Shown here in pieces: positions 7,376-15,305 of a stretch of DNA of 44,067 bases. Every line of letters starts with the position of its first letter. Position 1 is the stretch's first letter. The position numbers were made by a program, and so were the translations under genes. The DNA is from UBA1924 sp963976625 (GTDB lineage Bacteria > Planctomycetota > Phycisphaerae > Phycisphaerales > UBA1924). The notes under the pieces are model-generated. The model had not been told where the DNA came from and made no database searches. It worked only from the letters and a program-made list of their open reading frames with translations. The DNA lies in NCBI GenBank assembly GCA_963976625.1, contig CAXBLA010000025.1, forward strand, positions 1 through 44,067. Reading direction: 5' to 3'.

Positions 7376-8830
7376 ATGTCAAACACAGAGACTACCGCGG
7401 AACGGACCGTCGGCGATGCGATTATGAATAGCGAACTGATCAACGCGACGATCGAGACGCTGATCGAGCAGGTCGGCGAGCACAACGCGAAGATCACGGA
7501 TGTGTGCCCGCCCAAGCCTGAGCTGGCCGAGTCGTTTAAGGGGCTGATGACGCGGTGCGCCGATGTCAAGGGGCGGGGATTGATGTACCCGTCGTTGGGC
7601 TCGGGCGCTGGGAACGGTGCGTTGGTGGAGATGGCTGATGGATCGGTGAAGTGGGATATGCTCACTGGGATCGGGGTGCATTTCTTGGGTCATGGGAACC
7701 CGAAGGTGCTTCGAGCCCAGCTCGTGGGCGGGATTAACGAGAGCACCAAGCACGGGAACCTGCAGACGAACTTTGTGGCGTATGAGTTTGGCGAGAAGCT
7801 GATCAAGCTGGCGTCGAAGAACTCGGATCTCAAGCATGCGTTCATGACGACCTCTGGGGCGATGGCCAACGAGAGTGCGATCAAGGTGTGCTTCCAGAAG
7901 CACAAGTGGTCGTCGCGTGTGATCGCGTTTAGCCATTGCTTTGCCGGGCGGAGCATGACGATGGCGCAGATCGGGGATTCTGCGGGCGGGCGTCAGGGGA
8001 TGCCGTTGTCGACGCAGGTGGACTACATGCCGTTCTGGAACGATGCGGACGCCGAAGCCATGGGGGGCAAGGAGAAGTATATTGCTCACTGCGTCGGGCA
8101 GCTCCAAGAGTTTATTGATCGGTACCCCAAGCAGCACGCGTGCTTTATCTTTGAGCTTGTGCAGGGCGAGGGCGGGTTCAATGTTTCGGAGCGCGAGTAC
8201 CTCAAGGCGCTGATGGAGGTGTGCAAGAAGAACAACATCGCGGTGTGGGACGACGAGATCCAGACCTTCGGGCGGACGGAGCAGATGTTTGCCTACGAGA
8301 TGTATGACCTGGGCGAATATATTGATGTGCTGACGGTCGGGAAGATGACGCAGGCGTGCGTGACGATGTTCACCGAGAAGTACAACCCGAAGGCGGGGCT
8401 CTTGAGCGGGACCTTTACGGGTTCGACGACTGATTTTACGGTCGGGAACCTGCTGCTTGATGAGTTGAGTGCTGGGGGGAACTATGGGGCGAACGGGAAG
8501 TTCGCGGTTCAGCACGCGGCGTTTCGGGCGCAGGTGAGCAAGCTGGTCGATGCGCATCCGGAATGGTTCCCGGACACACCGCGGGCCAAGGAGCTTGTTG
8601 GCGGCGTGGGCGGGATGATGAAGTTCACGCCGTTTGGTGGGGACAAGGCGATGGTCGGCAAGGTGTGCCGGTATGCGTATGAGGAGGGCGTGATCTGCTT
8701 CTACTGCGGGCATGGGCCGTTCCATGTGAGGATGTTGCCGCCATTGCCGGTGATGAAGCTTGAGGATTGGCCGAGGGTGTTTGCGTGTATTGAGCGGGCG
8801 ATGGCGCGTGTGGCTCAGGAGGCTGATTGA
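7376..8830 (+). CDS. Class III PLP-dependent aminotransferase
   Basis: A 484-residue fold-type I aminotransferase of the ornithine/acetylornithine/lysine group. Visible motifs are TTSGAMANESAIK (PLP phosphate region), FELVQGEGGFNV, the DEIQTFGRTEQMFAYE block with the Asp that contacts the PLP ring nitrogen, and VLTVGKMTQ, whose Lys is the likely Schiff-base residue. It is longer than ArgD or AstC (about 400 residues), partly through an extended N-terminus. AAGGAG lies seven bases before the ATG. The stop codon overlaps the start of the AstA-like gene (TGATG), so the two are probably translationally coupled. A succinylornithine- or acylated-diamine aminotransferase would fit the neighbours; the exact substrate is inference. 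Confidence 0.9.
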   Translation: MSNTETTAERTVGDAIMNSELINATIETLIEQVGEHNAKITDVCPPKPELAESFKGLMTRCADVKGRGLMYPSLGSGAGNGALVEMADGSVKWDMLTGIGVHFLGHGNPKVLRAQLVGGINESTKHGNLQTNFVAYEFGEKLIKLASKNSDLKHAFMTTSGAMANESAIKVCFQKHKWSSRVIAFSHCFAGRSMTMAQIGDSAGGRQGMPLSTQVDYMPFWNDADAEAMGGKEKYIAHCVGQLQEFIDRYPKQHACFIFELVQGEGGFNVSEREYLKALMEVCKKNNIAVWDDEIQTFGRTEQMFAYEMYDLGEYIDVLTVGKMTQACVTMFTEKYNPKAGLLSGTFTGSTTDFTVGNLLLDELSAGGNYGANGKFAVQHAAFRAQVSKLVDAHPEWFPDTPRAKELVGGVGGMMKFTPFGGDKAMVGKVCRYAYEEGVICFYCGHGPFHVRMLPPLPVMKLEDWPRVFACIERAMARVAQEAD

Positions 8831-10089
8831 TGCCCAAGAGTTCCCCGATGTATATTGTTCGGCGAGCGATGATGAGCGATCTTCCGACGCTGCACAAGCT
8901 GTCGAAGATGGTGCATTTTATCAATCTGCCGCCGGATCAGGAGATTATCTCTGACAAGATCCGCAACTCGCGGAAGAGTTTTCAGCGGGCGGCGGGCGAC
9001 GCCAAGACGGTGCACAAGCCCAAGGGGGCGAGCGCCGGCGGGGGGATCTCTGAGAAGACGGCGATGGCGGATATCTTTATGTTCGTGATCGAGGAGGTGA
9101 GCTCGGAGGGGTGCATCGGGACGAGCCAGCTGGTGTCGCAGATGGGCGGGGTTGGGCATCCCAATGTGTGCCTCAAGCTCGAGACGCGCGAGAAGTATGC
9201 CAATGACCTGAAGGTGGGCACGCGGCACACGGTGGCTCGGGTGCATCTTGATGAGAGCGGGCCGACGGAGCTTGGGGGGTTGATTCTGCAGCCTTCGTTC
9301 CGTGGGCACAAGATGAAGCTCGGGCGGTTTGTGGCGTTGATCCGGTTCCACTTTATTGGGCTGCATCGCAAGATGTTCCGCCCGACGGTGCTTGCTGAGT
9401 TGATGGCGCCGATTACTTCCAATGGGCGGTCGCTGGTGTGGGACACGCTGGGGCACCGGTTTATCCCGCTGAGCTATGATGAGGCGGATCGGTTTTGTCA
9501 GTATTCGCGTGAGTTCATGACACAGCTGATGCCCGAGGGGGATATTCATTTGTCGCTCTTGCCACCGGCGGCGCGGGCGCAGTTTGGTGAGGTCGGGCCC
9601 GAGACGCTGCCGGCGCGGCGGATGCTCGAGAACTTGGGCTTCAAGTACGAGGGGTTTGTCGATCCGTTTGATGGTGGGCCGTATGTGACGGCTGATACCG
9701 ACGAGATTGAGCTGGTGAAGGATACTTTCCACGCGACGCTCGGGGCGACGATTAAGCAGGAGCAAACGGATCAGGTGGGGATTGTGTCGGTGCTTAGCAG
9801 CGACGGCGATTTCCGGGCTGTGCAGACGGCGTTTCAGGTCGATCGGTCTGGGAAGCTTCGGCTGACGAGCGAGGCGATGATGGCGCTGCATGCTGATAGC
9901 GGCGTGGAGGCTGGGTGCACGCCGATGCGTGTGCCGGTGGAGTCTGGGAAGGCGAAGAAGCTGGCGAAGAAGGCAGCTTCGAGCAAGTCTGCCAAGACGG
10001 CCAAGAAGGTGTCGAAGAAAGCCGCGAAGAATACGACCAAGAAGAAGCCGACCAAACGGACAGCCAAGCGGACGAGTAAGAAGGCTTGA
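8830..10089 (+). CDS. AstA-like arginine N-succinyltransferase with histone-H1-like tail
   Basis: A 419-residue protein. Residues about 1-330 match the arginine N-succinyltransferase (AstA) family: the start YIVRRAMMSDLPTLHKLSK, GTSQLVSQMGGVGHPNVCLK, ELGGLILQPSFRG, GRSLVWDTLGHRFIPLSYDEA and EGFVDPFDGGPYV. AstA moves succinyl from succinyl-CoA to the alpha-amino group of arginine or ornithine. The last 46 residues (374-419) are a basic low-complexity tail with 19 Lys plus Ala, Ser and Thr, made of AKK/SKK/TKK steps like bacterial histone-H1-type proteins. AstA from proteobacteria ends without such a tail. The start overlaps the aminotransferase stop by one base. No astB, astD or astE lies here. 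Confidence 0.88.
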   Translation: MPKSSPMYIVRRAMMSDLPTLHKLSKMVHFINLPPDQEIISDKIRNSRKSFQRAAGDAKTVHKPKGASAGGGISEKTAMADIFMFVIEEVSSEGCIGTSQLVSQMGGVGHPNVCLKLETREKYANDLKVGTRHTVARVHLDESGPTELGGLILQPSFRGHKMKLGRFVALIRFHFIGLHRKMFRPTVLAELMAPITSNGRSLVWDTLGHRFIPLSYDEADRFCQYSREFMTQLMPEGDIHLSLLPPAARAQFGEVGPETLPARRMLENLGFKYEGFVDPFDGGPYVTADTDEIELVKDTFHATLGATIKQEQTDQVGIVSVLSSDGDFRAVQTAFQVDRSGKLRLTSEAMMALHADSGVEAGCTPMRVPVESGKAKKLAKKAASSKSAKTAKKVSKKAAKNTTKKKPTKRTAKRTSKKA

Positions 10090-10115
10090 TTCGCCTTCTT
10101 GATTATCCTTCTTGG

Positions 10116-10988
10116 TTAACCCTGTTGCTTGCGGAGATTGAGGATCAGCTCGACTTGCCCGATGGGTTGTTTGAGCTGGTGGGCGATGTCGATGTTTGAG
10201 TGGCCGGCGGCCGAGAGCTGAGCGATCTGAGTTTGTATGGAGACTGGTTCGGGTGCTGGTTCGGGAGCGGGCTCGGGCTGTGGCTCTGGTTGGCGCTCGG
10301 GTTGCGGTTTGGGTTCTGAGATTGGTTGAGGGATCGGTGCTGGTGTCGGCGTGTGGTCGATGCGCCCGACGACGCGGGTCTGGCGGTCTTCGAGGTCTTG
10401 CTCGATGCGTGCGCGATCGAGGAGCGCGGGGTCGATAGATCGTGCGGGGCTCGGGCTCTGGTTCAGGTTCTGGGTGTGCGAGATGGTGGTTTGCTCTGGC
10501 TGTGTTTGCTGGCCGGCGAGTGTGCGGTTGAGCAGGGCGAGTTTTTGGTCGGCCTCTTCGATGAGCAGTTCGAGGCGGGCGGCTTTGTTGTCGAGGCTGG
10601 CGCTCAGGCGTCTTGCCATGTCTTCGGCGTCAACCATGACTTTGTAGGCGGGGGCCATGGAGTCTTGGGCCTGGCCGTGGATGTTGGCGATGCGGTCTGC
10701 GGGGGAGGGTTGGCTATTGGTGCGCCGGGCGTTTGCCTTGTGGTTCTTGCGGAGCATGCGCATCATGAGGAAGAGGAGGAGGACGACGCCGAAGACGAAG
10801 AGCATATCGGGGGTGCTGAAGCGGTTGAGGAGTCCTTCGAGGGCGGTGGGGTTTGCGGGGTTGGCGTCTTGGATGGTGGCGTGCTCGCCATGATCTGGGC
10901 TTTGTTCTGAGGGCGGGCGCGCGTTGGCCGCAGCGTTTTCGTCTGCGGTGGCGGGCTGGTTGACGATTTCTGAGGGGCCGAGTTGCAC
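10116..10988 (-). CDS. Membrane-anchored coiled-coil protein with Pro-Glu repeats and HTH-like end
   Basis: A protein of about 290 residues starting at GTG 10988, which has AGGAG six bases upstream. There is one membrane span at residues 62-78 (MLFVFGVVLLLFLMMRM) followed by basic residues, so the bulk is probably cytoplasmic. Residues about 130-170 look like a coiled coil (DMARRLSASLDNKAARLELL). A Pro/Glu/Gln repeat stretch (PEPQPEPAPEPAPEP) precedes the C-terminal 35 residues. That end (QIAQLSAAGHSNIDIAHQL then GQVELILNLRK) resembles the small helix-turn-helix end of DUF2802/DUF6115-type proteins. The frame is open further upstream, but that part overlaps tilS and lacks a good start. The function is unknown. 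Confidence 0.72.
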   Translation of the reverse strand: MQLGPSEIVNQPATADENAAANARPPSEQSPDHGEHATIQDANPANPTALEGLLNRFSTPDMLFVFGVVLLLFLMMRMLRKNHKANARRTNSQPSPADRIANIHGQAQDSMAPAYKVMVDAEDMARRLSASLDNKAARLELLIEEADQKLALLNRTLAGQQTQPEQTTISHTQNLNQSPSPARSIDPALLDRARIEQDLEDRQTRVVGRIDHTPTPAPIPQPISEPKPQPERQPEPQPEPAPEPAPEPVSIQTQIAQLSAAGHSNIDIAHQLKQPIGQVELILNLRKQQG

Positions 10989-11048
10989 TGTTTGCTCCTG
11001 GGAATGCTGGCGGGTCGCTTGGGCGATTCTATCACAGTATGATCTGGT

Positions 11049-12155
11049 GTGTGTGTTGATCAGCAACAAGATGATGAAAGTGGATGGGAAGGCGATCGGC
11101 GGAGCCTGGGGGGCGGTTTGATTGCTCGTCGCCATCCGATTGCTGCGCGGATCCTGCGCCGGTGGCGTGAGCTGACCGGCGGGCGGGGTGTGCGTGATGG
11201 GGATCGGCGTGCGGTTGTTGGTTGTTCGGGTGGGGTGGACTCGGTGGCGTTGGCGGCGGTGCTGGCGTTGGTTGAGCCCAAGCCTGTGATTGTGCATGTG
11301 GAGCATGATGTGCGCGACGATGGGTCGGCCCAGATGGATCGGGATCTGGTTGAGGGGCTGGCCGAGCGGCTGGGGTGCGACATTGTGTGTGAGCGGGTGG
11401 CGGTGCGTGGGCTTGGTGGGAACTTGGAACACAATGCGCGAGAGGCGCGGTATCGGGTGTTATCTGAGGTCGCACGGGCGCATGGGATTAAGTATGTGGT
11501 TACAGGGCATCATGGGGACGATCAGCTCGAGACGGTGCTGATGCATTTGATTCGTGGATCGGGTGTGCGTGGGATGGGGGGGATGAGCGAGCGGCGGACG
11601 CTGGAGGAGGGTGTGGAGTTGGTGCGTCCGATGCTGGGGGTGAGCCGCGAAGAGATCGAGGGGTTGTGTGCGGAGCATGGGTTGGAGTGGCGTGAGGATC
11701 CGACGAATGCGGACGAGGGGTATCTGCGGAATCGGTTGCGGGCGAAGGTGCTGCCGGTGTTGAAGGAGATCGAGCCGAGGGCGGTTGAGCGAGCTGCTGG
11801 TTCGGCGCGGTCGTGTCGGCGGGCGGGGGAGCTGATCGAGGCGGCAGTGCGTGATGGGGTCGTGAGCGCGGCCAAGAGGAAGGATGGGGCGTGGTCGTGG
11901 GGGCGCGATGCGCTGCGGGGGGAGCCGGCGGCGGTGCTCGGGGAGCTGATGTTTGTGTTTGTGCGCGATGAGCTGGGGGGGCAAGGGGCGGATTCGATGA
12001 CTCGGCGGGCGGTTGAGGATGCGGTGGGGGCGATCAAATCGGATGGAACGGACCCGCGCGTGCATCGTGTGGGCCCTATGGTTGTTGAAGTACGAGCGGG
12101 GGAAGTGGTATTTTTGAGCGCTGGGCCCGGTGACGAGGGCGGGCGGCGCGGATAG
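11049..12155 (+). CDS. tilS: tRNA(Ile)-lysidine synthase
   Basis: This enzyme attaches lysine to C34 of the CAU-anticodon tRNA-Ile, changing its reading from AUG to AUA. The ATP-pyrophosphatase loop SGGVDS is at residues 60-65, followed by HVEHDVRDDGSAQMDRD, NLEHNAREARYRVL, TGHHGDDQLETVLMHLIRGSG and EDPTNADEGYLRNRLR, all TilS signatures. At 368 residues it is shorter than E. coli TilS and has at most a reduced C-terminal domain. The start is uncertain: GTG 11049 gives 23 extra residues, and TTG 11118 just before ARRHPIAARILRRW is also possible. The gene is divergent from the membrane-anchored protein on the left. Its stop overlaps the ribosome site of the next gene. Confidence 0.94.
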   Translation: MCVDQQQDDESGWEGDRRSLGGGLIARRHPIAARILRRWRELTGGRGVRDGDRRAVVGCSGGVDSVALAAVLALVEPKPVIVHVEHDVRDDGSAQMDRDLVEGLAERLGCDIVCERVAVRGLGGNLEHNAREARYRVLSEVARAHGIKYVVTGHHGDDQLETVLMHLIRGSGVRGMGGMSERRTLEEGVELVRPMLGVSREEIEGLCAEHGLEWREDPTNADEGYLRNRLRAKVLPVLKEIEPRAVERAAGSARSCRRAGELIEAAVRDGVVSAAKRKDGAWSWGRDALRGEPAAVLGELMFVFVRDELGGQGADSMTRRAVEDAVGAIKSDGTDPRVHRVGPMVVEVRAGEVVFLSAGPGDEGGRRG

Positions 12156-12164
12156 GAGTTGATT

Positions 12165-12533
12165 ATGAGTACACATCAGATTGCGTTGGTTGGGCATTGT
12201 GGGCCGGACAGCTTTGCGTTGCAGAGCTCGATCATGGGCTTTGTGCCCGGGGCGAATATTGTCAAGATCCAGTCGGCGGACGAGCTTGCGGCGCAGATGC
12301 CCGGGCTGTCTTTGCTGGTGGTCAACCGGGTGCTCGACGGGCGGTTTGCGTCCGAGTCGGGGATCGAGTTGATCCGTGGGTTGGGCGATGATGCGCCGCC
12401 GGCGATGTTGATCTCGAACTTCCCTGAGTCTTTGGCCGAGTCGGTCGAGGCGGGGGCGGTGATGGGATATGGGAAGAAGAAGATGCGCTCTGACGAGGCG
12501 GAGACGGCGCTGAAGAATGCGTTGGGGCTCTGA
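12165..12533 (+). CDS. Degenerate receiver-like protein
   Basis: A 122-residue protein that looks like a single response-regulator receiver fold: a beta strand QIALVGHCG, LSLLVVNR where the phosphoacceptor Asp would normally sit, GIELIRGLGDDAPPAMLISNF, and a final Lys-rich GYGKKKM followed by a helix. The usual N-terminal acidic pair and the acceptor Asp are not evident, so phosphorylation is unlikely. ATG 12165 has AGGAG six bases upstream, overlapping the tilS stop (GGATAGGAG). It is probably cotranscribed with tilS. The assignment to the receiver fold rests on pattern only; other Rossmann-like folds are possible. Confidence 0.65.
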   Translation: MSTHQIALVGHCGPDSFALQSSIMGFVPGANIVKIQSADELAAQMPGLSLLVVNRVLDGRFASESGIELIRGLGDDAPPAMLISNFPESLAESVEAGAVMGYGKKKMRSDEAETALKNALGL

Positions 12534-12590
12534 GTCGAGCGTGCGAAACCAGATATGAACTGCCCAGATGGGCAAAGAAAGATTTGAAGA

Positions 12591-13817
12591 ATGGATACAG
12601 CGATTAAACTCAGTGAGTACCAGGCCCGTCGGAAGAAAGTGCTTTCGGGGCTCAAGGGTGCGGTGGGTATTGTGTTTGCAGGCGAGGGCGCTCCGCCTTT
12701 GCTCGGCGAGTGGATGCCCGATATGGATTTTCGATATTTGACGGGGCTCGATGACGAGCCGGGGGCGATGGTGTTCTTTGATGCGTCGAACCCGGACCCG
12801 CGTCGGCGGATTGTGCTTTTGCTTAAGCCGGTGGATCCGGAGATTGATGTGTGGGACGGGTACCGGGACTTGGTGTCGGAGAAGCTGCGTAAGAAGACGG
12901 GCTTTGAGACGGTGATGCGTGTGTATGCGTTGCCCAGGTTGCTCACCGAGGCGGCGACGCGGACGAAGCGTCTGGCGTGTCTGCATCCGTTTGCGGCGTA
13001 CTCGCGTCCGGTGTCGAAGGATCTGGAGTTGTTCCAGAAGGTGGCTGCCCGGATTCCGGGGTGCGCTATTGAAGACAAGACGGATCTGGTGCTGAATCTG
13101 CGGGGCGTGAAGAGCGCGGCGGAGATCAAGCAGATCAAGGAAGCGATCAAGGCGACGGCCCACGGGATCGAGTGCCTGATGGGCAAGCTGCGTGATGGCG
13201 TGAACGAACGGGAGCTGCACAATGCGCTCGTGGGCGGGTTTGCCGAGAGCGGGGCGCTGCGGAACGGGTTTAATCCGATTGTGGGCGCGGGGATGAACGG
13301 GACGGTGCTGCACTACAAGGACAACAACTGTGTGGCCAACGACGGCGATCTGATGGTGCTCGATTGTGGTGCTTCGTATGCGGGCTACAGCGCGGACATC
13401 ACGCGTGGGATCCCGATCTCGGGCAAGTTCACCAAGCGTCAGGCGAAGATCTACAACATTGTGCTCAAGGCTCAGCGGGCGGCGATCAAGGTGATCAAGC
13501 CGGGGGCGACGCTGGCGCAGGCGGACGCGGCGGCCCGGAAGATTATTACGGATGCCGGGTTCGGCGATTTTTATCCGCACGGGATCGGGCACCATCTGGG
13601 GCTCGAGACGCATGATCCGTCGCCGACGGGCAAGCTGCGTGAGGGGATGGTCGTGACGATCGAGCCGGGGATTTATCTGCCTGATGAAGGGATCGGCGTA
13701 CGGATCGAAGATGATATTTTGGTCACGAGCACCGGATCGCGGAACCTGTCTTCGATGATTCCCAAGACGGTCGAGGAGATCGAGTCGGCGATCGCGGCGG
13801 CTCGCAAGAAGAAGTAA
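12591..13817 (+). CDS. pepP: Xaa-Pro aminopeptidase (M24B, aminopeptidase P type)
   Basis: A dimetal aminopeptidase that removes an N-terminal residue linked to proline. The 408-residue protein has an N-terminal creatinase-like domain (about 1-165) and a C-terminal pita-bread domain. All five metal ligands are visible: Asp258 in VLDCGASYAGYSADI, Asp269, His334 in HGIGHHLGLETHD, Glu358 in VTIEPGIYLPDEG and Glu373 in VRIEDD. The sequence ends with a basic RKKK. It sits 57 bases after the receiver-like gene, with a small TGCCC/GGGCA hairpin between them, and is followed by a terminator that overlaps the end of the convergent SCO gene. Confidence 0.93.
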   Translation: MDTAIKLSEYQARRKKVLSGLKGAVGIVFAGEGAPPLLGEWMPDMDFRYLTGLDDEPGAMVFFDASNPDPRRRIVLLLKPVDPEIDVWDGYRDLVSEKLRKKTGFETVMRVYALPRLLTEAATRTKRLACLHPFAAYSRPVSKDLELFQKVAARIPGCAIEDKTDLVLNLRGVKSAAEIKQIKEAIKATAHGIECLMGKLRDGVNERELHNALVGGFAESGALRNGFNPIVGAGMNGTVLHYKDNNCVANDGDLMVLDCGASYAGYSADITRGIPISGKFTKRQAKIYNIVLKAQRAAIKVIKPGATLAQADAAARKIITDAGFGDFYPHGIGHHLGLETHDPSPTGKLREGMVVTIEPGIYLPDEGIGVRIEDDILVTSTGSRNLSSMIPKTVEEIESAIAAARKKK

Positions 13818-13858
13818 TCCGAGCGGAGCTATTTTCTAGCAGCTTTTTTATAACACCT

Positions 13859-14491
13859 TCAGCCCGCGAGTTCGCGGGCTGTTTTTATGAGGTCGGCGAT
13901 CTGGTCGGGGTCGGAGTAGCGGTAGAGCTTGACGACATGGCGATCGGGGCCCAGCAGGATGAGGGTGGTTGGGTGGTCGATGTTGCGGAAGCCGTCTTCG
14001 GTGTCGAGCTTGCCCAAATCGAACTTGACGCCCATGAGGAGCATCGAGATCATTTCTGTGTCGCCGGTGGTGAAGCGCCAGCGGTTGGGGTCGGCTTTGA
14101 ATGCCTGGCTGTAGTTGGCGATGACCTCGGGGGTGTCGACCTCGGGATCGATGGAGATGCTCATGAGTTTGAGGTTGGTGCCGACGGTTTCGTCCTGGAT
14201 TTTTTTCATGGCGGCGGACATGCCGGGGCATATGAGCGGGCAGGAGGTGTAGAAGAAATCGATGACGGTGTACTGGCCATCGAGGATGGACTCGTCGAGG
14301 ATGGTGTCGGTGCTGTCGGTGAGGCGGAAGGGGGGGATGAAGAGGTCGGCGTAGGGGTTTTGGCCTTCGGCGAGGGTGGGCTTGTCAGGGAACTGCGACG
14401 GGGTTGGTTTTTGGGTGAACCAGAAGATGACGAGCCCGACGAAGGTGGCGAGCATGAGGAGGATGGAGGTGAGGATGGCTTTGGGGCGCAT
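13859..14491 (-). CDS. SCO1/SenC-family copper chaperone
   Basis: A membrane-anchored thioredoxin-fold protein that delivers copper to, or maintains the thiols of, the CuA site of cytochrome c oxidase. The 210-residue sequence has one N-terminal membrane span (about residues 7-25), then IDFFYTSCPLICPGMS with copper-binding Cys84 and Cys88, and DHPTTLILLGPD with His173 as third ligand. The end of the coding region doubles as a transcription terminator for the convergent pepP gene. It is the last gene of the ctaB - ABC ATPase - permease - SCO set, 34 bases after the permease, which supports a job in oxidase assembly. Confidence 0.94.
   Translation of the reverse strand: MRPKAILTSILLMLATFVGLVIFWFTQKPTPSQFPDKPTLAEGQNPYADLFIPPFRLTDSTDTILDESILDGQYTVIDFFYTSCPLICPGMSAAMKKIQDETVGTNLKLMSISIDPEVDTPEVIANYSQAFKADPNRWRFTTGDTEMISMLLMGVKFDLGKLDTEDGFRNIDHPTTLILLGPDRHVVKLYRYSDPDQIADLIKTARELAG
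13860..13886 (+). terminator. Terminator of pepP inside the 3' end of the SCO gene
   Basis: CAGCCCGCG and CGCGGGCTG form a 9-bp stem with an AGTT loop, followed by TTTTT. The stem overlaps the stop codon and last seven codons of the convergent minus-strand SCO gene. Confidence 0.82.
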
Positions 14492-14525
14492 GGGGGTTGC
14501 TTTCGGTGGGCTTTTCGTGTGGGGC

Positions 14526-15305
14526 TTAGTTTGTCTTCCGCTGCGATGATCGGGCGATGGCGAAGGTGGCCAGCGCGATGCCGAAGAGGGCGAAGGCGAT
14601 GGAGATGATCCAGGCGAGGGTGGGGTCGAGCCCGGTGTCCATGCCGAGGCTTGATCGCATCGCGCTGTGGGTCCAGGTGAGCGGGTTGATGAGGGCGATG
14701 GCTCGGAGCCAGCCGGCGGCGTTTTCGACGGGGAAGATGGCGCCGGAGACGAGCCACATGGGCATGAGGATGGCGTTCATGACGCCGTGGAATCCTTGGG
14801 TGGAGTCGACGATCCAGGCGAGGGCGAGCCCGAGCCCGATGAGGGCGACGGAGATGCAGGCGAGGGCGGCGATGGCTCCGGCGATGCCCATGGGCGTGAC
14901 GGAGATCCCGAGAAAGGGGAGGGTGAGGAGGACGATGAGTGCCTGGAGCAGGGCGAGGATCGAGCCAGCGGCGATCTTGGAGATGGCGATGGACCAGCGC
15001 GGGGCGGGGGAGACGAGGGCGGCCCGCAGAACCCCGTCGTGTCGGTCTTGGATGAGGGAGATGGAGGCGAAGATGGATGCGAACATCACGGTGAGCGAGG
15101 CCATGCCGGGGATGGTGTAGGGCCCGATGTTGGCGTTTGATTCGGCGACGGCCCCGATGGAGTTGGAGAAGCCGCCGACGAGGAAGAGCCAGATGAGCAG
15201 GGGCGTGGCGATCGAGGCGATGATGCGCGATGGCTGGCGGGTCTGGCGGATGAGCTCGCGTTTGATCAGGGCGTTGGTGGCGCGGGTGCCGATCAGCTGG
15301 ATCAT
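14526..15305 (-). CDS. ABC-2 type transporter permease
   Basis: A 259-residue integral membrane protein with about six membrane spans, starting LIKRELIRQTRQPSRIIAS and containing the ABC-2 style QDRHDGVLRAALVSPAPRW coupling segment and the closing PLTWTHSAMRSSLG motif. It pairs with the ATPase encoded immediately upstream: the ATPase stop and the permease start overlap as ATGA. Systems like this beside ctaB and SCO are thought to act in cytochrome-oxidase or haem/copper handling, but the cargo is unknown. The operon position is better evidence for its job than the sequence. Confidence 0.9.
   Translation of the reverse strand: MIQLIGTRATNALIKRELIRQTRQPSRIIASIATPLLIWLFLVGGFSNSIGAVAESNANIGPYTIPGMASLTVMFASIFASISLIQDRHDGVLRAALVSPAPRWSIAISKIAAGSILALLQALIVLLTLPFLGISVTPMGIAGAIAALACISVALIGLGLALAWIVDSTQGFHGVMNAILMPMWLVSGAIFPVENAAGWLRAIALINPLTWTHSAMRSSLGMDTGLDPTLAWIISIAFALFGIALATFAIARSSQRKTN

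Noticed and set aside
11460..13613. Open frame of 717 codons antisense to tilS and pepP
   Set aside because: It is Arg/His/Pro-rich without any domain. The opposite strand carries clear TilS and aminopeptidase motifs.
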